This document shows, one piece after another, positions 49,198 to 59,420 of a stretch of 64,000 bases of DNA. A program made the position numbers and the translations under genes. How positions within the stretch are numbered: the first letter of the stretch is position 1; each line of letters begins with the position of its first letter. The notes under the pieces are model-generated. The model was not told the origin of the DNA. It worked only from the letters and a program-made list of their open reading frames with translations, and did not search any database. Source of the DNA: Candidatus Saccharimonadota bacterium. GTDB lineage: Bacteria > Patescibacteriota > Saccharimonadia > Saccharimonadales > Saccharimonadaceae. Location of the stretch: positions 1 to 64,000 of the forward strand of contig JAFRWP010000004.1 in the NCBI GenBank assembly GCA_017437945.1, in the 5' to 3' direction.

Positions 49198-50661
49198 TTA
49201 TTCGTCGAATACGTCCGTGAAGCCACCTTTATCAACGCCATCAGATGCATAGTTGCCGTCACAGCCTAGGTTATCGCCGTTGTTAATTCTCCAACAGTTA
49301 AAGGTTGCGCGATAGTTCTTGATAAGGTTACCAGATGTTTCACAGTTGGGATCGGTCTTATCACAGTAGAGACCAACCGTGTACTTCGGGAATGGATAGC
49401 CGATATCGATAAGCTCGACGCGAGCGTCAATGCGGCGGAAGAGATCGTTTGCGCGACCAGTAGAGTCAACACTAGATTGTACGCCGACGAAATCGACAGT
49501 CTTGTTACTATTGTCTAATAGTGTAACACTGAATGAAATATCCGGTTCTGGATATGGCGAAGAAATCGTCAAGAAGCGGAAAGTATCTTTAGCCTGAACG
49601 CCATCATAAGTTAATGGCAGCTCAATCGTAATGCTACACGCATAGGTATGGGTGCCAATTGTATCTTTGTTGTAACATTTGACATCACGAGGACTGTTTA
49701 CGGCCAAATATTTATCGTCTTGATTTGCGGTTGAGTTGTAGTCCTTGCTAGCGGCCCAGGTAGATTGGGCGAGATCAGATTTCGAAATCGTATCAGTAGC
49801 AATCTGACCATTAGCCTGGATAGCAGAGGCGTCATATACTGGGCGGAGAGTGATACGGGCGCGGTTAGTGTTGCTAGTATTGGTTTTGGCGATATTGAAG
49901 CTAGAAAGAGTAAAGTTGGACGCTGCCTGGATAAGGCCAACGTTAATTACAGGAGGTAGTGAAGCCCTGGCAGCGAAGGAGTTAGAATCTTTCTTAATAG
50001 ATTGAGCTTTTCTTTTGTTGCTAGAAAAAGTATCTTCGGAGTTGAAAGTCTCAATAGTTTCGAAAGTATGCTCGAGACCGTTATCAACGATGGTCGAAAA
50101 GTCATCATTCGAGAACCATTCTATGCGTACCTTGGAGACTTTCGTGGTCTGGTTGGATTCGGCAGCGCTACGAGTGCGAAGAGGGATAACCTTCGTATCG
50201 GTATCTTTCGTGATTGTGCCTAGATAGTTTGGCACTTTCATGGAAACCTTAACGCAGGTGTAGGCCATATCGAACGATTCGTCGACGTTGCCACTTGTGG
50301 CACTGTTATCGGAGCGAATCAATGTTTCGTTTGTGCCGTCGGCGCGGTTTAGGGCCGTGCGGACGATATCGCAATCATCCTCGGAGCCATCTCTCTTAAT
50401 CGTCTCGACAATAGTCTTACAGCGGCTACTGGTTGAGTCGTTCCTGGCCATACAGTTGTTGTATTCGAGAAGCATGATTTTTGCATCCTCGATGCCAGCA
50501 AGCGCCGCGTCATATGCGGATTGCGACAAGTTATAGTTTGTAGACTCATTAATATTTGACAGCATGATGCTGACAAAGCTGAGCACTAGGATGCCAGCGA
50601 GTAACGTGAAGAACAACGTTACTATTAATGAGGTTGCACCCTTTTTAAATTTTGTATACAT
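49198..50661 (-). CDS. PilX-like type IV pilus-associated protein
   Basis: This 487-aa protein has a short basic N-terminus and one hydrophobic segment (about residues 10-35, GATSLIVTLFFTLLAGILVL). An NLSQSAYDAALAGIEDAK stretch follows, typical of PilX/PilX-N proteins. The large C-terminal domain is extracytoplasmic, beta-rich, with several Cys. It is the last gene of the minor pilin operon. Such proteins help prime pilus assembly or sit near the tip. Confidence 0.75.
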   Translation of the reverse strand: MYTKFKKGATSLIVTLFFTLLAGILVLSFVSIMLSNINESTNYNLSQSAYDAALAGIEDAKIMLLEYNNCMARNDSTSSRCKTIVETIKRDGSEDDCDIVRTALNRADGTNETLIRSDNSATSGNVDESFDMAYTCVKVSMKVPNYLGTITKDTDTKVIPLRTRSAAESNQTTKVSKVRIEWFSNDDFSTIVDNGLEHTFETIETFNSEDTFSSNKRKAQSIKKDSNSFAARASLPPVINVGLIQAASNFTLSSFNIAKTNTSNTNRARITLRPVYDASAIQANGQIATDTISKSDLAQSTWAASKDYNSTANQDDKYLAVNSPRDVKCYNKDTIGTHTYACSITIELPLTYDGVQAKDTFRFLTISSPYPEPDISFSVTLLDNSNKTVDFVGVQSSVDSTGRANDLFRRIDARVELIDIGYPFPKYTVGLYCDKTDPNCETSGNLIKNYRATFNCWRINNGDNLGCDGNYASDGVDKGGFTDVFDE

Positions 50662-50663
50662 AC

Positions 50664-51494
50664 CTATCCTTTCTTTCTAGCATTACCGCCGGTACGAACG
50701 GAGAAATTAAATTTATTAACTGCGCAGTAATCGAAGTCGTAGTCGTTGTACTCCGAGACATCCGATCCCTGGCAGAAATCACCATTTGCCTTAATATTCA
50801 CGCCGCCTTTCAAAGTAGCGAGAATAAAGGAAATGCTGACAAAGGCTTGTTTAGTAGTGACACTCTGGGTAGCAGGAATGACATTGAAGTCGTATAGCGC
50901 AAGGTCTACTTCGTCTTTTTGGATTAATTCGACAGGTGCGGTAGTAGTCTTAGGAACAATATTAATACTATCAGCCCCGTTCCCACTAGCGATGGTAACG
51001 ATTTGGTGACCTTCGCCATCTACTCCCGGCTCTTTATTACATTGGAGGTGTGTTGGGTCAGGGAAACGCGCTAAACGATAGCGAATACCATTAATAGTAA
51101 CTCCTCCCCCCGCTTCAATAGTATGCGCCGTGTTCCAAACATAGGTATAATTTGCCAGACAAAAGGCGCCATATTTCTGTAAACCATCCTCGCCTAACGC
51201 TTGGAAGAAATACTGATCAAGCGCAGCTTTACTCTCAGCATCATCGAGATAGCCGTCATCATCCGTATCCATTCTAGAAATATCGGCTACATAAGATGAG
51301 CTGGTTAAAGCTTTTTCGATGTCCTCAATAATTTGCTGACCAGAGGCGTTGACAGCGCGAAGTGATAAGCCTTTTTGATAAATACTGGACATATGCATAA
51401 TTATGCTAGCAATACCAATCAACAATACGCCAATGAAAGCGATACCAATAGTGAGCTCAATAAGTGTAAAGCCTTTTTTATTAGTCGTTTTCAT
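50664..51494 (-). CDS. Type IV prepilin-like protein (PilW/GspJ type)
   Basis: This 276-aa protein starts with a basic leader (MKTTNKK) followed by GFTLIELTIGIAFIGVLLIG, the class III prepilin signal with cleavage after Gly and Glu at position +5. The C-terminal domain is a minor-pilin-sized globular region with several Cys. The start overlaps the stop of the upstream pilin by one base. The prepilin peptidase that would process it is not in this window. Confidence 0.85.
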   Translation of the reverse strand: MKTTNKKGFTLIELTIGIAFIGVLLIGIASIIMHMSSIYQKGLSLRAVNASGQQIIEDIEKALTSSSYVADISRMDTDDDGYLDDAESKAALDQYFFQALGEDGLQKYGAFCLANYTYVWNTAHTIEAGGGVTINGIRYRLARFPDPTHLQCNKEPGVDGEGHQIVTIASGNGADSINIVPKTTTAPVELIQKDEVDLALYDFNVIPATQSVTTKQAFVSISFILATLKGGVNIKANGDFCQGSDVSEYNDYDFDYCAVNKFNFSVRTGGNARKKG

Positions 51495-52321
51495 TACTCG
51501 ATAACCTCCGGATTATAAAGGCGAATAATCGTGCTTAGCGTAGAATGAGTTTTCGTGCCTACGGATTGCCAACATGTTTGGACATAAAAGTCGAAGTATT
51601 GTGGATGAGAGCCAACGTTATTGGATTTATCGCCGTTAACTGTAATAACCCAAATACCTTCGGCTGAATGAACCTCGCGGTATAATCTAGTTTCTGATAG
51701 GGAGTTCTCCTCGTTAGTGCTACGATCGTGCTCTAGGCCATCGGTGAGCTGCTCATTAAACATTAATGTCGTAAACGTTAAGCGAGGATATAGTGTTGAA
51801 GGGCGCATAATCTTGCCACTAGCTGGATCGTCGCGGCTGTTTTCATCGGCCGAAATTACAATCAGTTTAAGAAGCTCTGCATACTTAGAGCTCGCAACAA
51901 TAGTCTTTGGCTGAATCAGGCGCGTATTCATTACGAAAGCAGGGCTTCTGCCACTATTATCGTCGTAAACAATATATTGATATACATCTTCGCAGCTCTC
52001 GTATTTAGGATTATTAACATCGCCGCCATCTGGGATTGCATTAGCTTCTACGCCTTTAACTGCGGTGATATTGTTCCAAATATCAGTAAACTGTTTTTTG
52101 TTATCGGCCCATTCACGTTCGGCAGAGAAATTATTCTGAATGAAACGAAGCGCTTCGGCCTGAGCATCAACACTATTACGAGCCATCGTAACCTCTAGAG
52201 AACGCTGAGCCTGGTTAAGGCCACTATTCATAATACTAATCGAGGCAATAGATACACTCGAAAAGACCATGAAGGAAAAGACTACCTCGATAAGGGTGTC
52301 GCCGTGTTTTATTCTTGGCAT
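51494..52321 (-). CDS. Type IV prepilin-like protein (PilV/GspI type)
   Basis: This 275-aa protein carries the prepilin signal GDTLIEVVFSFMVFSSV after a short basic leader (MPRIKH). The D in place of F after Gly is common among PilV-type minor pilins. An alpha-helical spine continues to about residue 60, then a globular domain with two Cys. Its start lies 13 nt inside the upstream pilin gene, so translation is coupled. Confidence 0.82.
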   Translation of the reverse strand: MPRIKHGDTLIEVVFSFMVFSSVSIASISIMNSGLNQAQRSLEVTMARNSVDAQAEALRFIQNNFSAEREWADNKKQFTDIWNNITAVKGVEANAIPDGGDVNNPKYESCEDVYQYIVYDDNSGRSPAFVMNTRLIQPKTIVASSKYAELLKLIVISADENSRDDPASGKIMRPSTLYPRLTFTTLMFNEQLTDGLEHDRSTNEENSLSETRLYREVHSAEGIWVITVNGDKSNNVGSHPQYFDFYVQTCWQSVGTKTHSTLSTIIRLYNPEVIE

Positions 52322-53265
52322 GCGTCATCCTCCGAATCTTCGTCGACTAGTGATACAGCTGATGAGTTGTGTCCATCTGCAGCAATTCGAATATTGCGAC
52401 GCTTGCCGTAAGTACCAGTAACATCGTCAGAAGTAATGCATAGATTGAAATCTTCCGTACTAGTAAAAACTGGTTCTTCTGCACCTAACGCAGTATTGAT
52501 ATCGACGCTAGTAGAGGTAAAAGCACTACACGAAGTATCCATAGTGGCCAATTTAGAATAGTCAAGAACCGCTATGTTCTCTTTATCGGAAAAATCATAG
52601 GTGAAAGTATGGACTGTGCCATCACGAGGAGAGCGAATTATGAGCACGATGCCTTTTTTGACGCGTCCTTTAACGGGATCCTCGATTGTAGCGCCCCAGT
52701 TAAGCCTCTTGCGATCCAATATAGTAACCGCCTCGCAAGAACGGTTGCGCTCGATAATGTTATTAAGGTTCAGCTGTTTAAGTAACTGTTGATCCGTCAT
52801 AGCGGCAATCGTTTCGAGAGGATCTACTAGCGGAGCTAAGGTACGCTGAGACTCTTCAAAGGTAGTAATATCGATGCCTAGAACTGAAGTGCTTTGAACG
52901 GTAGAGCCGGGATTGTTGCCCGATTCATCACCTAGACCGAATACTATTGCAACGCCATAGATGTTGCACATGCTGCGACCACGACCTTGGTTTTTGTCTA
53001 CGTCGAGATCAAAGGTTGCACCGTTGGAAACGATTTTGCACATATCTTCGTCGTTAGGGCGCTTATCAATCTGGACACGCGTCACATAATCGTACTGATT
53101 ACGAATCATTGTTACGACATCTTGGACAGAGTCTTTATAGCGCTGGCGAGATAGGTTAGTGCCAAGACCAAGGAGAGCTCCGATAAGCATGAGACCAGTA
53201 AGTGCCAAAAACAGCATGGTCTCGATGATAGTAAAGCCCTTAACCCTACCCTTTTGCATATTCAT
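52309..53265 (-). CDS. Type IV prepilin-like protein (GspH/FimT type)
   Basis: This 318-aa protein has the prepilin leader MNMQKGRVKG-FTIIETMLFLALTGLMLIG with Glu +5. I chose the ATG at 53265 because TATAAT ends exactly 6 nt upstream, which makes it the leaderless first gene of the pilin operon. The open frame runs further upstream through the end of the 1681-aa gene but without supporting signals. The four-gene operon order FimT-, PilV-, PilW-, PilX-like is typical for minor pilins that initiate the pilus. Confidence 0.83.
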   Translation of the reverse strand: MNMQKGRVKGFTIIETMLFLALTGLMLIGALLGLGTNLSRQRYKDSVQDVVTMIRNQYDYVTRVQIDKRPNDEDMCKIVSNGATFDLDVDKNQGRGRSMCNIYGVAIVFGLGDESGNNPGSTVQSTSVLGIDITTFEESQRTLAPLVDPLETIAAMTDQQLLKQLNLNNIIERNRSCEAVTILDRKRLNWGATIEDPVKGRVKKGIVLIIRSPRDGTVHTFTYDFSDKENIAVLDYSKLATMDTSCSAFTSTSVDINTALGAEEPVFTSTEDFNLCITSDDVTGTYGKRRNIRIAADGHNSSAVSLVDEDSEDDACQE

Positions 53266-53271
53266 GTTCTT

Positions 53272-53277
53272 ATTATA
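53272..53277 (-). promoter_or_regulatory. -10 box of the leaderless minor pilin operon
   Basis: TATAAT ends 6 nt before the ATG at 53265. It lies between that start and the stop of the upstream giant gene at 53298, so the pilins have their own promoter. Confidence 0.6.
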
Positions 53278-53297
53278 CATTAGCATTTTATTTTTTT

Positions 53298-56200
53298 CTA
53301 ATACCTCGGTGCCAATTCGCGTGCGTAAGTTGTCGTAGCCTGCGAGTAGCGTTGAGCCTGGTTGAATGACCAGAGATAGGTTTCTGGACCCATCGTGAAG
53401 ATTTCGGCAGGAGATGCTTTGGTGTTTATTTTGTTCCCCCAAAAGTCGTAAGTAAAGCCTGTGCCATAAGTACGATACAGCTTCAAGTTCTTAGTCATAA
53501 CTGGACCGTTAACTGTGAGCTGAGTAGTGCAGTTATTACTGTTAATGTCGGTTATCGGAACATCGCCACGCCAACGACTGCTTGGGTCGCATGTGATGAT
53601 TTCGTCAGCAATTAACCAAGAATCAATATGCTTAACATTTCCCTTAATAATGATTTTCTTTGCGATCATGATTGACTGTGGAATTTCAGAAATGCTGTTG
53701 TATTGGTCCTCGTAACACATGCCAGCATCCGTAGTGCCTTGGCCAACATACTGCTGTCTGGTGTTACCGTAAACAATGTTTGTGCCAATGATTAATGTGC
53801 CGTCGGCGTGGATAATGGAAGTACGGTTACTGTTTGTATCGCCCTTGATCATACAGTAGTTAGTATCGTTAGGAATATAGGCGACTGGACCGTTCTTGTT
53901 CTTGACGTGCGTATACTTGGCGCCAGTGTCGCCGATGCATGCGAAGGTTGCGCCGGCCTCTTTATCCTTTGGTTTGTAGGTATTGTCCGTATCGTCATAT
54001 TCACAAATGCCACCATCCTTTACTGGAATCGGGCTACTATTGGTAGGATTCATTTCACCCGTGCGGTCAGTACGAGTGTAACGAGTCATAATTTGGTTTG
54101 CGATTGTTTCCGGATTACTCGAAGTTGTGGTATCAATACCGAAGTTACCTAGCTTATCGTCCTTACATTCGGCGTTAGCGAATGTATAGGCTGAGAAGGA
54201 GCAGGACCGAACCGTGTCGCCTGCGTTTGCAACAATGTTAGAACCACCCCAAAGAGTTGCGCCAGAGGCAAAGCCTTTCAGGCTGAGGCCAGAAATGGCA
54301 GCATATTCTGACCAGGAACCATAGATACGTGGGTTGTCGCCATTATTGTTGCTCGGATACTTCTGAACACGGGCAGAGATATAACCCTGCGCATAAGCAT
54401 CGCCGCCAAGAATATGGACACTTGGACGCTTAGCGACAGTGTAGCAGGTTGCGCCAGAAACGTGCCATTGATTACCGCCCTCGGTCATACCAGCAGCATT
54501 CTGGGCTTCCGTAAGATCATCAGCAGTCGGTAAGTTATGGCTATCTGATGGCCAAACTGCAGAAACGTAACAATACTTTAGACCAGGCTTAGAATCGTAA
54601 GGAATTGTCCTAGAATAGCTATCAAGCTCTTGTCCTGTTGTAGAGTTGTTTCTTGGGTCATAACGCTTACCTTCACCGCTCTTAACGATAGTACAGGAGT
54701 CTCTAAAGTGTTCACAGACAGCCAAATCGGTACTTAGGTTTCTGTTGCCGTATTCATCCGAGAAGTATTCGTTATTATTAACAAGACCATTGAAATACTC
54801 GGATGTTTCAGTGCGATCTTCATCGATTATGATCTCAATCAAGCGATATTTAGTTGGCTTGGTAACAGTAGAGTAGTTATTGGCGCCATTCACTGGAGTG
54901 TTTCTGCGTGGCTCGATGTTCAAAACAATCTTTTCGGTATGTGGCATGCCCGGGATGATATAGCCACCATCTCCCGAAGTATCAATATCGGTCTTATAGT
55001 TGTAAGGGATTTTTACATTGGCAATAATTTTAGCAGTTGCACCATTATGGTCATTCACTGGACCGCCATTCGAATAACGAATATCAGTCCAGGTTGAAGT
55101 CTGCGTAATTGTAGTGCCAAGATCATTCACGCGGCCATAATCGTCAGATTTACAGGCATCGCGATAGTTGCTCTGCGTTAAGCCTTCAATATAGGCAGGA
55201 ATACGATAGAAGTCCGCTATACCATTAGTGCCATAGAAATTACATGAGTAAATGCTTTCGCCATGAGGAGAAGTCGCCGTTAGCGTATAGTCTTCATTAA
55301 ATGGACCTACACCAACTGTTTCGCTAGATCTACCCACCTCCTTCTCTGCTTCAGTATATGGAGAAGCGTTTATCTCGTCGCCGAATAGATAACCTGTGGC
55401 ATTAGCTTTGATCTTATACGAAGTCGTCTTGCTGTTTTTGACATCATATTGCTGAGCGAGATCACCGCCGGCGCAAGCTAGGTAGTTGTAGCGAATCTGA
55501 TCGCCCGGTTTAGCCCACGCAGTAATCGTAGTGTCGCCTTCTGATTTAATGCCAGACGTTTTATTTGCCGTGGTGCTGTTATTCTTATAAATATCAACTT
55601 GAAGGTAATTTGTACCGTTATGGATACCAATTGTCTTCTTGCCATCCATACAAGTTAGTTCGTCCATCTTGAGGGTTACGCAGGCTTTGTTACCCTTAGT
55701 GTCGTTCTTCGTATTATCTGCGCCCTGAATTTCGCTACGATAAGTCATCTGCTGGCAGAGAACGATAGTCTGGTCAGGATACAGCTTCGTAGTGAAGGTA
55801 TCTGTATGTGTAGCAGATTCTCCAGGAGCAAGCGCCTCAGTATCCGCAGCAGCACGAGCAGTACCGTGCTTGTCGTTGGCCCGATAACCATACGTGTCAG
55901 TGCCATCGAAGATGTTCGTACTAATCCTAGATGATTTTTCGGCAGGAGAACCATCGGCATCCTCGTTTCGGGTAACAGTGTGCACGAATGATACCGTAAC
56001 ATCTACTGGGTAACTACTATAGTCTTTACTTTGTAGAGAGAAGGTTCCGTTGTCGTAGTTAGTTGAAGTGTCATTATTGATATAGATGACGGTATTACCA
56101 GAGAATGTAGTCTTGTAACGCTTGAAGTTCAGGCATTTTTCAATGCTGCCCTCAGTATTATAGTCATTGGAATCTTCGCGGACTTTTTTGTAGTAATTGA

Positions 56201-58343
56201 GGGTCTGACAATATTTACTGCCATCATCCTTTGCGACAAATACGGAAGCTGGGTTTGTTTTAGGGCTATCATACAATGTCTTCCACCCGTCGCTGTCCTT
56301 AAGTGCAGTAGTGCTTTGGGTGTAATTGCTAAGGACCCTAAAGTCGTTGCCAGGATTTGGATTTTTACTGGTTTTATATTTAGGTTTAATACCCGTACTC
56401 GCCTTAGAGTGGAATTGGAAAGCATAATACAAGTTGGCCGAATTACTATCCGTCCAGTAAGCACCATCGTCTCTTAAGGTAGCATTCGTGGATGGAACTA
56501 CTTGAGCTTCCATTTCATACCAAGCATAGCGATGGACTGTAACACAACTGTCGGCTTCGCCCCAATCGGACGTAGCGCCAGAATCTTTGACATTCTTATG
56601 CCAGCCAATAGTTCCGCAGAAAGTTTTATCTTGGCCTGCCGTCAACTTCTGATCTTTGCGTTCATCAGTGCCGTCAACTTCGACGCATTTTTCTTTCTCG
56701 ACTTCATCGGTGCCGGATTTGGTAGCGGTAGAGTTTTCATCGACACTACCTTTGCCAACACGGAAAGTCTTCCAGCTACTCTTTTGTTTAGTAGGATCTA
56801 TCTTGTCGGTGCGACATACTTTGTAAGTGAATTTGACCGTGACCTTATCGGAATCAGTATTGTAGCGGTCACCACCAGCAACAGTAGGCGACTGGTTTAC
56901 GCCTCCGATTGTGACGGTAGGCGTTACCGAAGCAGTGAAAGAATGGGTTTGGTCGCGACGCTTAATCGTGACGCAGCTTTCTTTCATCGGGCTAACGTAT
57001 GCGCCATCAGTATTGGTGGAGCCATTATTGGTGACCTTAGTGACATAACTCAAGGCTTCGCAATATGTATCCTTTTCGCCATAACCCAGTTTAAATTCTT
57101 TTTCGTGCCAATCTACGGCTGTTGTCCAGTTAGATGAAATGGTTAAGCTAGTAGGGCCATGCGCTTTAGCTGTTGTTGTATTATGGCTACTATCGAAGTA
57201 AGAATTCCAGTTAAGGTAAACTCCAGTGCTTGGGCCACCTCCGGTACGTTTAATTTGGTGTATGAACTTAACCTTTGTCGATTCGTTATTAGTGTAATAA
57301 AGCTTTTCGTTGGCATCCCAAGTAAGACCGGCTATACTATCCACATTATTTGAAACAGCACCGTCAAAAGTCGTCTCCCAACCATCTGGTTGCGGCGTGT
57401 ATTTTACGAGAATATATATCGTACTTACGTTAGCCGTACCATTTGGAGACCACTGATGATGCAGATATAGTCTCACCTTAGAATAGGTTTTACCGTTAAC
57501 TGCGACGGTCGAAATTTCTAGTTTTTTCTGGTTTTCCGGCAAGGAATAATTCTCGTCGATGGCTCTTTTTAGCACATTGTTATTGATAGAGGCATTTGTT
57601 TCTGTACACTCACTGACGGTACCTACGTCGCCACCGGTTTTCATCCATCTGCCGGATGGACTGACCGTCGTCCAGCAGGTGAATGGGCGCGCCCAGTTGC
57701 CCTGCTGCACCAATGGCACGGCGTAAGTTGAGTTTTCCATACGTTGCACTTTATAATATTCACCTCCAGTTGTTGGCAAGCTATTAAAAATATTATAGGT
57801 ATTTCCGTCCTTGAGCTTTATTGGAGCAAGTGAGCCCTGGCTGCAAGAACTCGCGTCGTTAACTGTAGCACTAACGCAGACACCCAACTGAGCCGCGTAG
57901 TTAGTCATCGTCAGGCCCTGGGAAGTATGAACCATACCTGCCATCATTACATTAGTAGTGGCACCACTAGAAAGTTCTATGTCTGGATAGATAGTATATT
58001 CAATTTTGGCGTGTTTAAAAGCTTTCTTTTTGGTTTTCTTTTGCTCTTTCACCTTAACCTCGCCTGTCACCTTTGTGGCTATGAACAGTGTACCCTTGCG
58101 CGCTTTGCGATTATCGGCATCCTTACAAACCCACTCCATGCCATAATCACTACCGCCAGCGAGACCTTTGAAAGAGTTATTTAGTATTTCAGAACTTACT
58201 TTCATGTAACCGCCGCCGGTTTCGCATGCACTTTTTCCTTCATCGCTCCATGCGAAAGCTGTATTATCGCCGCAAAAAGCCACTAATAACGTAGCGAAAG
58301 TAATTCCGATTAAGAGAGTTATTTTCTTATGGAGATTATTCAT
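53298..58343 (-). CDS. Giant secreted Cys-rich repeat protein linked to the pilin operon
   Basis: This 1681-aa protein has a signal peptide (about residues 1-30, ending near TAFA).
The central part contains at least four repeated modules of about 110-130 residues, each with a YC-x-L/I-x-Y/W strand and a later C-V/L-T/N-F/L strand: ETYCEALSY...SCVTIKR, TFCGTIGW...SCVTVHR, KYCQTLNY...KCLNFKR, VLCQQMTY...ACVTLKM. The C-terminal about 300 residues look like a right-handed beta structure (IMIAKKIIIKGNV, DSWLIADEIITC, LTVNGPVMTKNLKL). No sortase signal or membrane anchor follows. The ATG at 58343 overlaps the upstream gene's stop and has GGAAGGTGG. Sitting between its membrane partner and the minor pilins, it may be a pilus-tip or adhesin protein; that is inference. 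Confidence 0.75.
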   Translation of the reverse strand: MNNLHKKITLLIGITFATLLVAFCGDNTAFAWSDEGKSACETGGGYMKVSSEILNNSFKGLAGGSDYGMEWVCKDADNRKARKGTLFIATKVTGEVKVKEQKKTKKKAFKHAKIEYTIYPDIELSSGATTNVMMAGMVHTSQGLTMTNYAAQLGVCVSATVNDASSCSQGSLAPIKLKDGNTYNIFNSLPTTGGEYYKVQRMENSTYAVPLVQQGNWARPFTCWTTVSPSGRWMKTGGDVGTVSECTETNASINNNVLKRAIDENYSLPENQKKLEISTVAVNGKTYSKVRLYLHHQWSPNGTANVSTIYILVKYTPQPDGWETTFDGAVSNNVDSIAGLTWDANEKLYYTNNESTKVKFIHQIKRTGGGPSTGVYLNWNSYFDSSHNTTTAKAHGPTSLTISSNWTTAVDWHEKEFKLGYGEKDTYCEALSYVTKVTNNGSTNTDGAYVSPMKESCVTIKRRDQTHSFTASVTPTVTIGGVNQSPTVAGGDRYNTDSDKVTVKFTYKVCRTDKIDPTKQKSSWKTFRVGKGSVDENSTATKSGTDEVEKEKCVEVDGTDERKDQKLTAGQDKTFCGTIGWHKNVKDSGATSDWGEADSCVTVHRYAWYEMEAQVVPSTNATLRDDGAYWTDSNSANLYYAFQFHSKASTGIKPKYKTSKNPNPGNDFRVLSNYTQSTTALKDSDGWKTLYDSPKTNPASVFVAKDDGSKYCQTLNYYKKVREDSNDYNTEGSIEKCLNFKRYKTTFSGNTVIYINNDTSTNYDNGTFSLQSKDYSSYPVDVTVSFVHTVTRNEDADGSPAEKSSRISTNIFDGTDTYGYRANDKHGTARAAADTEALAPGESATHTDTFTTKLYPDQTIVLCQQMTYRSEIQGADNTKNDTKGNKACVTLKMDELTCMDGKKTIGIHNGTNYLQVDIYKNNSTTANKTSGIKSEGDTTITAWAKPGDQIRYNYLACAGGDLAQQYDVKNSKTTSYKIKANATGYLFGDEINASPYTEAEKEVGRSSETVGVGPFNEDYTLTATSPHGESIYSCNFYGTNGIADFYRIPAYIEGLTQSNYRDACKSDDYGRVNDLGTTITQTSTWTDIRYSNGGPVNDHNGATAKIIANVKIPYNYKTDIDTSGDGGYIIPGMPHTEKIVLNIEPRRNTPVNGANNYSTVTKPTKYRLIEIIIDEDRTETSEYFNGLVNNNEYFSDEYGNRNLSTDLAVCEHFRDSCTIVKSGEGKRYDPRNNSTTGQELDSYSRTIPYDSKPGLKYCYVSAVWPSDSHNLPTADDLTEAQNAAGMTEGGNQWHVSGATCYTVAKRPSVHILGGDAYAQGYISARVQKYPSNNNGDNPRIYGSWSEYAAISGLSLKGFASGATLWGGSNIVANAGDTVRSCSFSAYTFANAECKDDKLGNFGIDTTTSSNPETIANQIMTRYTRTDRTGEMNPTNSSPIPVKDGGICEYDDTDNTYKPKDKEAGATFACIGDTGAKYTHVKNKNGPVAYIPNDTNYCMIKGDTNSNRTSIIHADGTLIIGTNIVYGNTRQQYVGQGTTDAGMCYEDQYNSISEIPQSIMIAKKIIIKGNVKHIDSWLIADEIITCDPSSRWRGDVPITDINSNNCTTQLTVNGPVMTKNLKLYRTYGTGFTYDFWGNKINTKASPAEIFTMGPETYLWSFNQAQRYSQATTTYARELAPRY

Positions 58344-59349
58344 ACATACCACCTTCCAATGCTTCTTCGGCGCCTTGATCATCATCTACTGGCCCAGAGT
58401 AAAGGACCTCGGCCAACGATTCATATTCTTGAAATTTCTCTTTATAGCCCATCATATTAAACATATTGGCAACACCCATAACGACTGAAAAATCCTCTGG
58501 AGCATAAGAGTAAGCTAATTCAAGTATTCGCGCAACACGTTCATTCTCATCTCCTGTAACATTAAGGATACGATTAGCCTCATCGAGATACAGGTGTGCC
58601 TTATTGACGTTGTCATTCAACTCGTCGACTAAAGCCTTATAGTGATATTCAATTTTATCAAATTCATAGTTACGGAATAGTCTTTCAATATCTTCTTCAT
58701 GGACATTATCATATGCGACTGCATATTCAGAATCTGGCTCATCTTCGCCCAGCCATTCGTCGCCGCCATCTTGATTAGCTAAATTAACGGTAATACAGAC
58801 GGCGATAATTATTATCGCGACAACGGCACCGAGAGTCGCGAATTTATGCCAACCGTCGATAAAAATAGCCTTCAAGCGATTAGTCTCGCCTTTTTCGCTC
58901 TTCTTAGCTTCGCGGGCCTGTTCGGCTTTTTGCTTCTTTACATAAGCCTTAACTTCTTCGAGATGCTTCTGATGTTCGGCATTTTTCCTATTTTCTGCAA
59001 CCTGCTTATCGTGCTCAGCTTTCTCGACGGCCTTTTTTACCACTTCGGCTTTTTTCTCAGCTTCACGCTTCTCTTCTTCTTCACGCTTAGCTGCGGCCTT
59101 GGCGCGCTCTTCGGCGCCTTCGACATTTACGAAGTAGTTAATCTTCTTCTTTTTGCGAATATCCTCGGCTTTATATTTGATATCTTTTTCATCAATTGGG
59201 ACACCATCAAGTTCAACGGTCTCCCGTTTCTTTTGTTCTTCCGCTGCTTCATCTAACTCTGGGATGACATCATCCTCAGAAGAAGTGATATTCGGAGAAT
59301 CAAAAATTTCTTTATTATTCACCTCACCCGGTGCGTCTTTAGCGCTCAT
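58336..59349 (-). CDS. Membrane protein with coiled coil and helical C-terminal domain
   Basis: This 337-aa protein has an acidic N-terminus and a long Lys/Glu/Ala-rich coiled coil (about 80-155) on the cytosolic side. One transmembrane helix follows (about 168-190), then an extracytoplasmic helical domain (about 215-325) with TPR-like spacing. No family is certain. TAAAAT ends 6 nt before the ATG, so the operon with the 1681-aa gene should start leaderless. The two genes overlap by 8 bp, suggesting that the proteins work together. Confidence 0.7.
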   Translation of the reverse strand: MSAKDAPGEVNNKEIFDSPNITSSEDDVIPELDEAAEEQKKRETVELDGVPIDEKDIKYKAEDIRKKKKINYFVNVEGAEERAKAAAKREEEEKREAEKKAEVVKKAVEKAEHDKQVAENRKNAEHQKHLEEVKAYVKKQKAEQAREAKKSEKGETNRLKAIFIDGWHKFATLGAVVAIIIIAVCITVNLANQDGGDEWLGEDEPDSEYAVAYDNVHEEDIERLFRNYEFDKIEYHYKALVDELNDNVNKAHLYLDEANRILNVTGDENERVARILELAYSYAPEDFSVVMGVANMFNMMGYKEKFQEYESLAEVLYSGPVDDDQGAEEALEGGMYE

Positions 59350-59355
59350 GGTTAT

Positions 59356-59361
59356 ATTTTA
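59356..59361 (-). promoter_or_regulatory. -10 box of the leaderless coiled-coil/giant-protein operon
   Basis: TAAAAT (as TATAAAAT) ends 6 nt before the ATG at 59349, with no SD. Confidence 0.55.
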
Positions 59362-59385
59362 TAACCAAACGCGAATGTTTTCAAC

Positions 59386-59414
59386 AAAAAGCGACCTGTT
59401 AGGGCCGCTTTTTT
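59386..59414 (-). terminator. Terminator of rny
   Basis: AAAAAGCG/CGCTTTTT stem with an inner CC/GG pair (59386-59413). T runs occur on both strands. Confidence 0.8.
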
Positions 59415-59420
59415 GGTTAT

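Noticed and set aside
53266-53442. N-terminal extension of the first minor pilin into the giant gene
   Set aside because: The upstream frame lacks start signals. The prepilin leader must be short and the TATAAT-N6-ATG at 53265 fits the local pattern.
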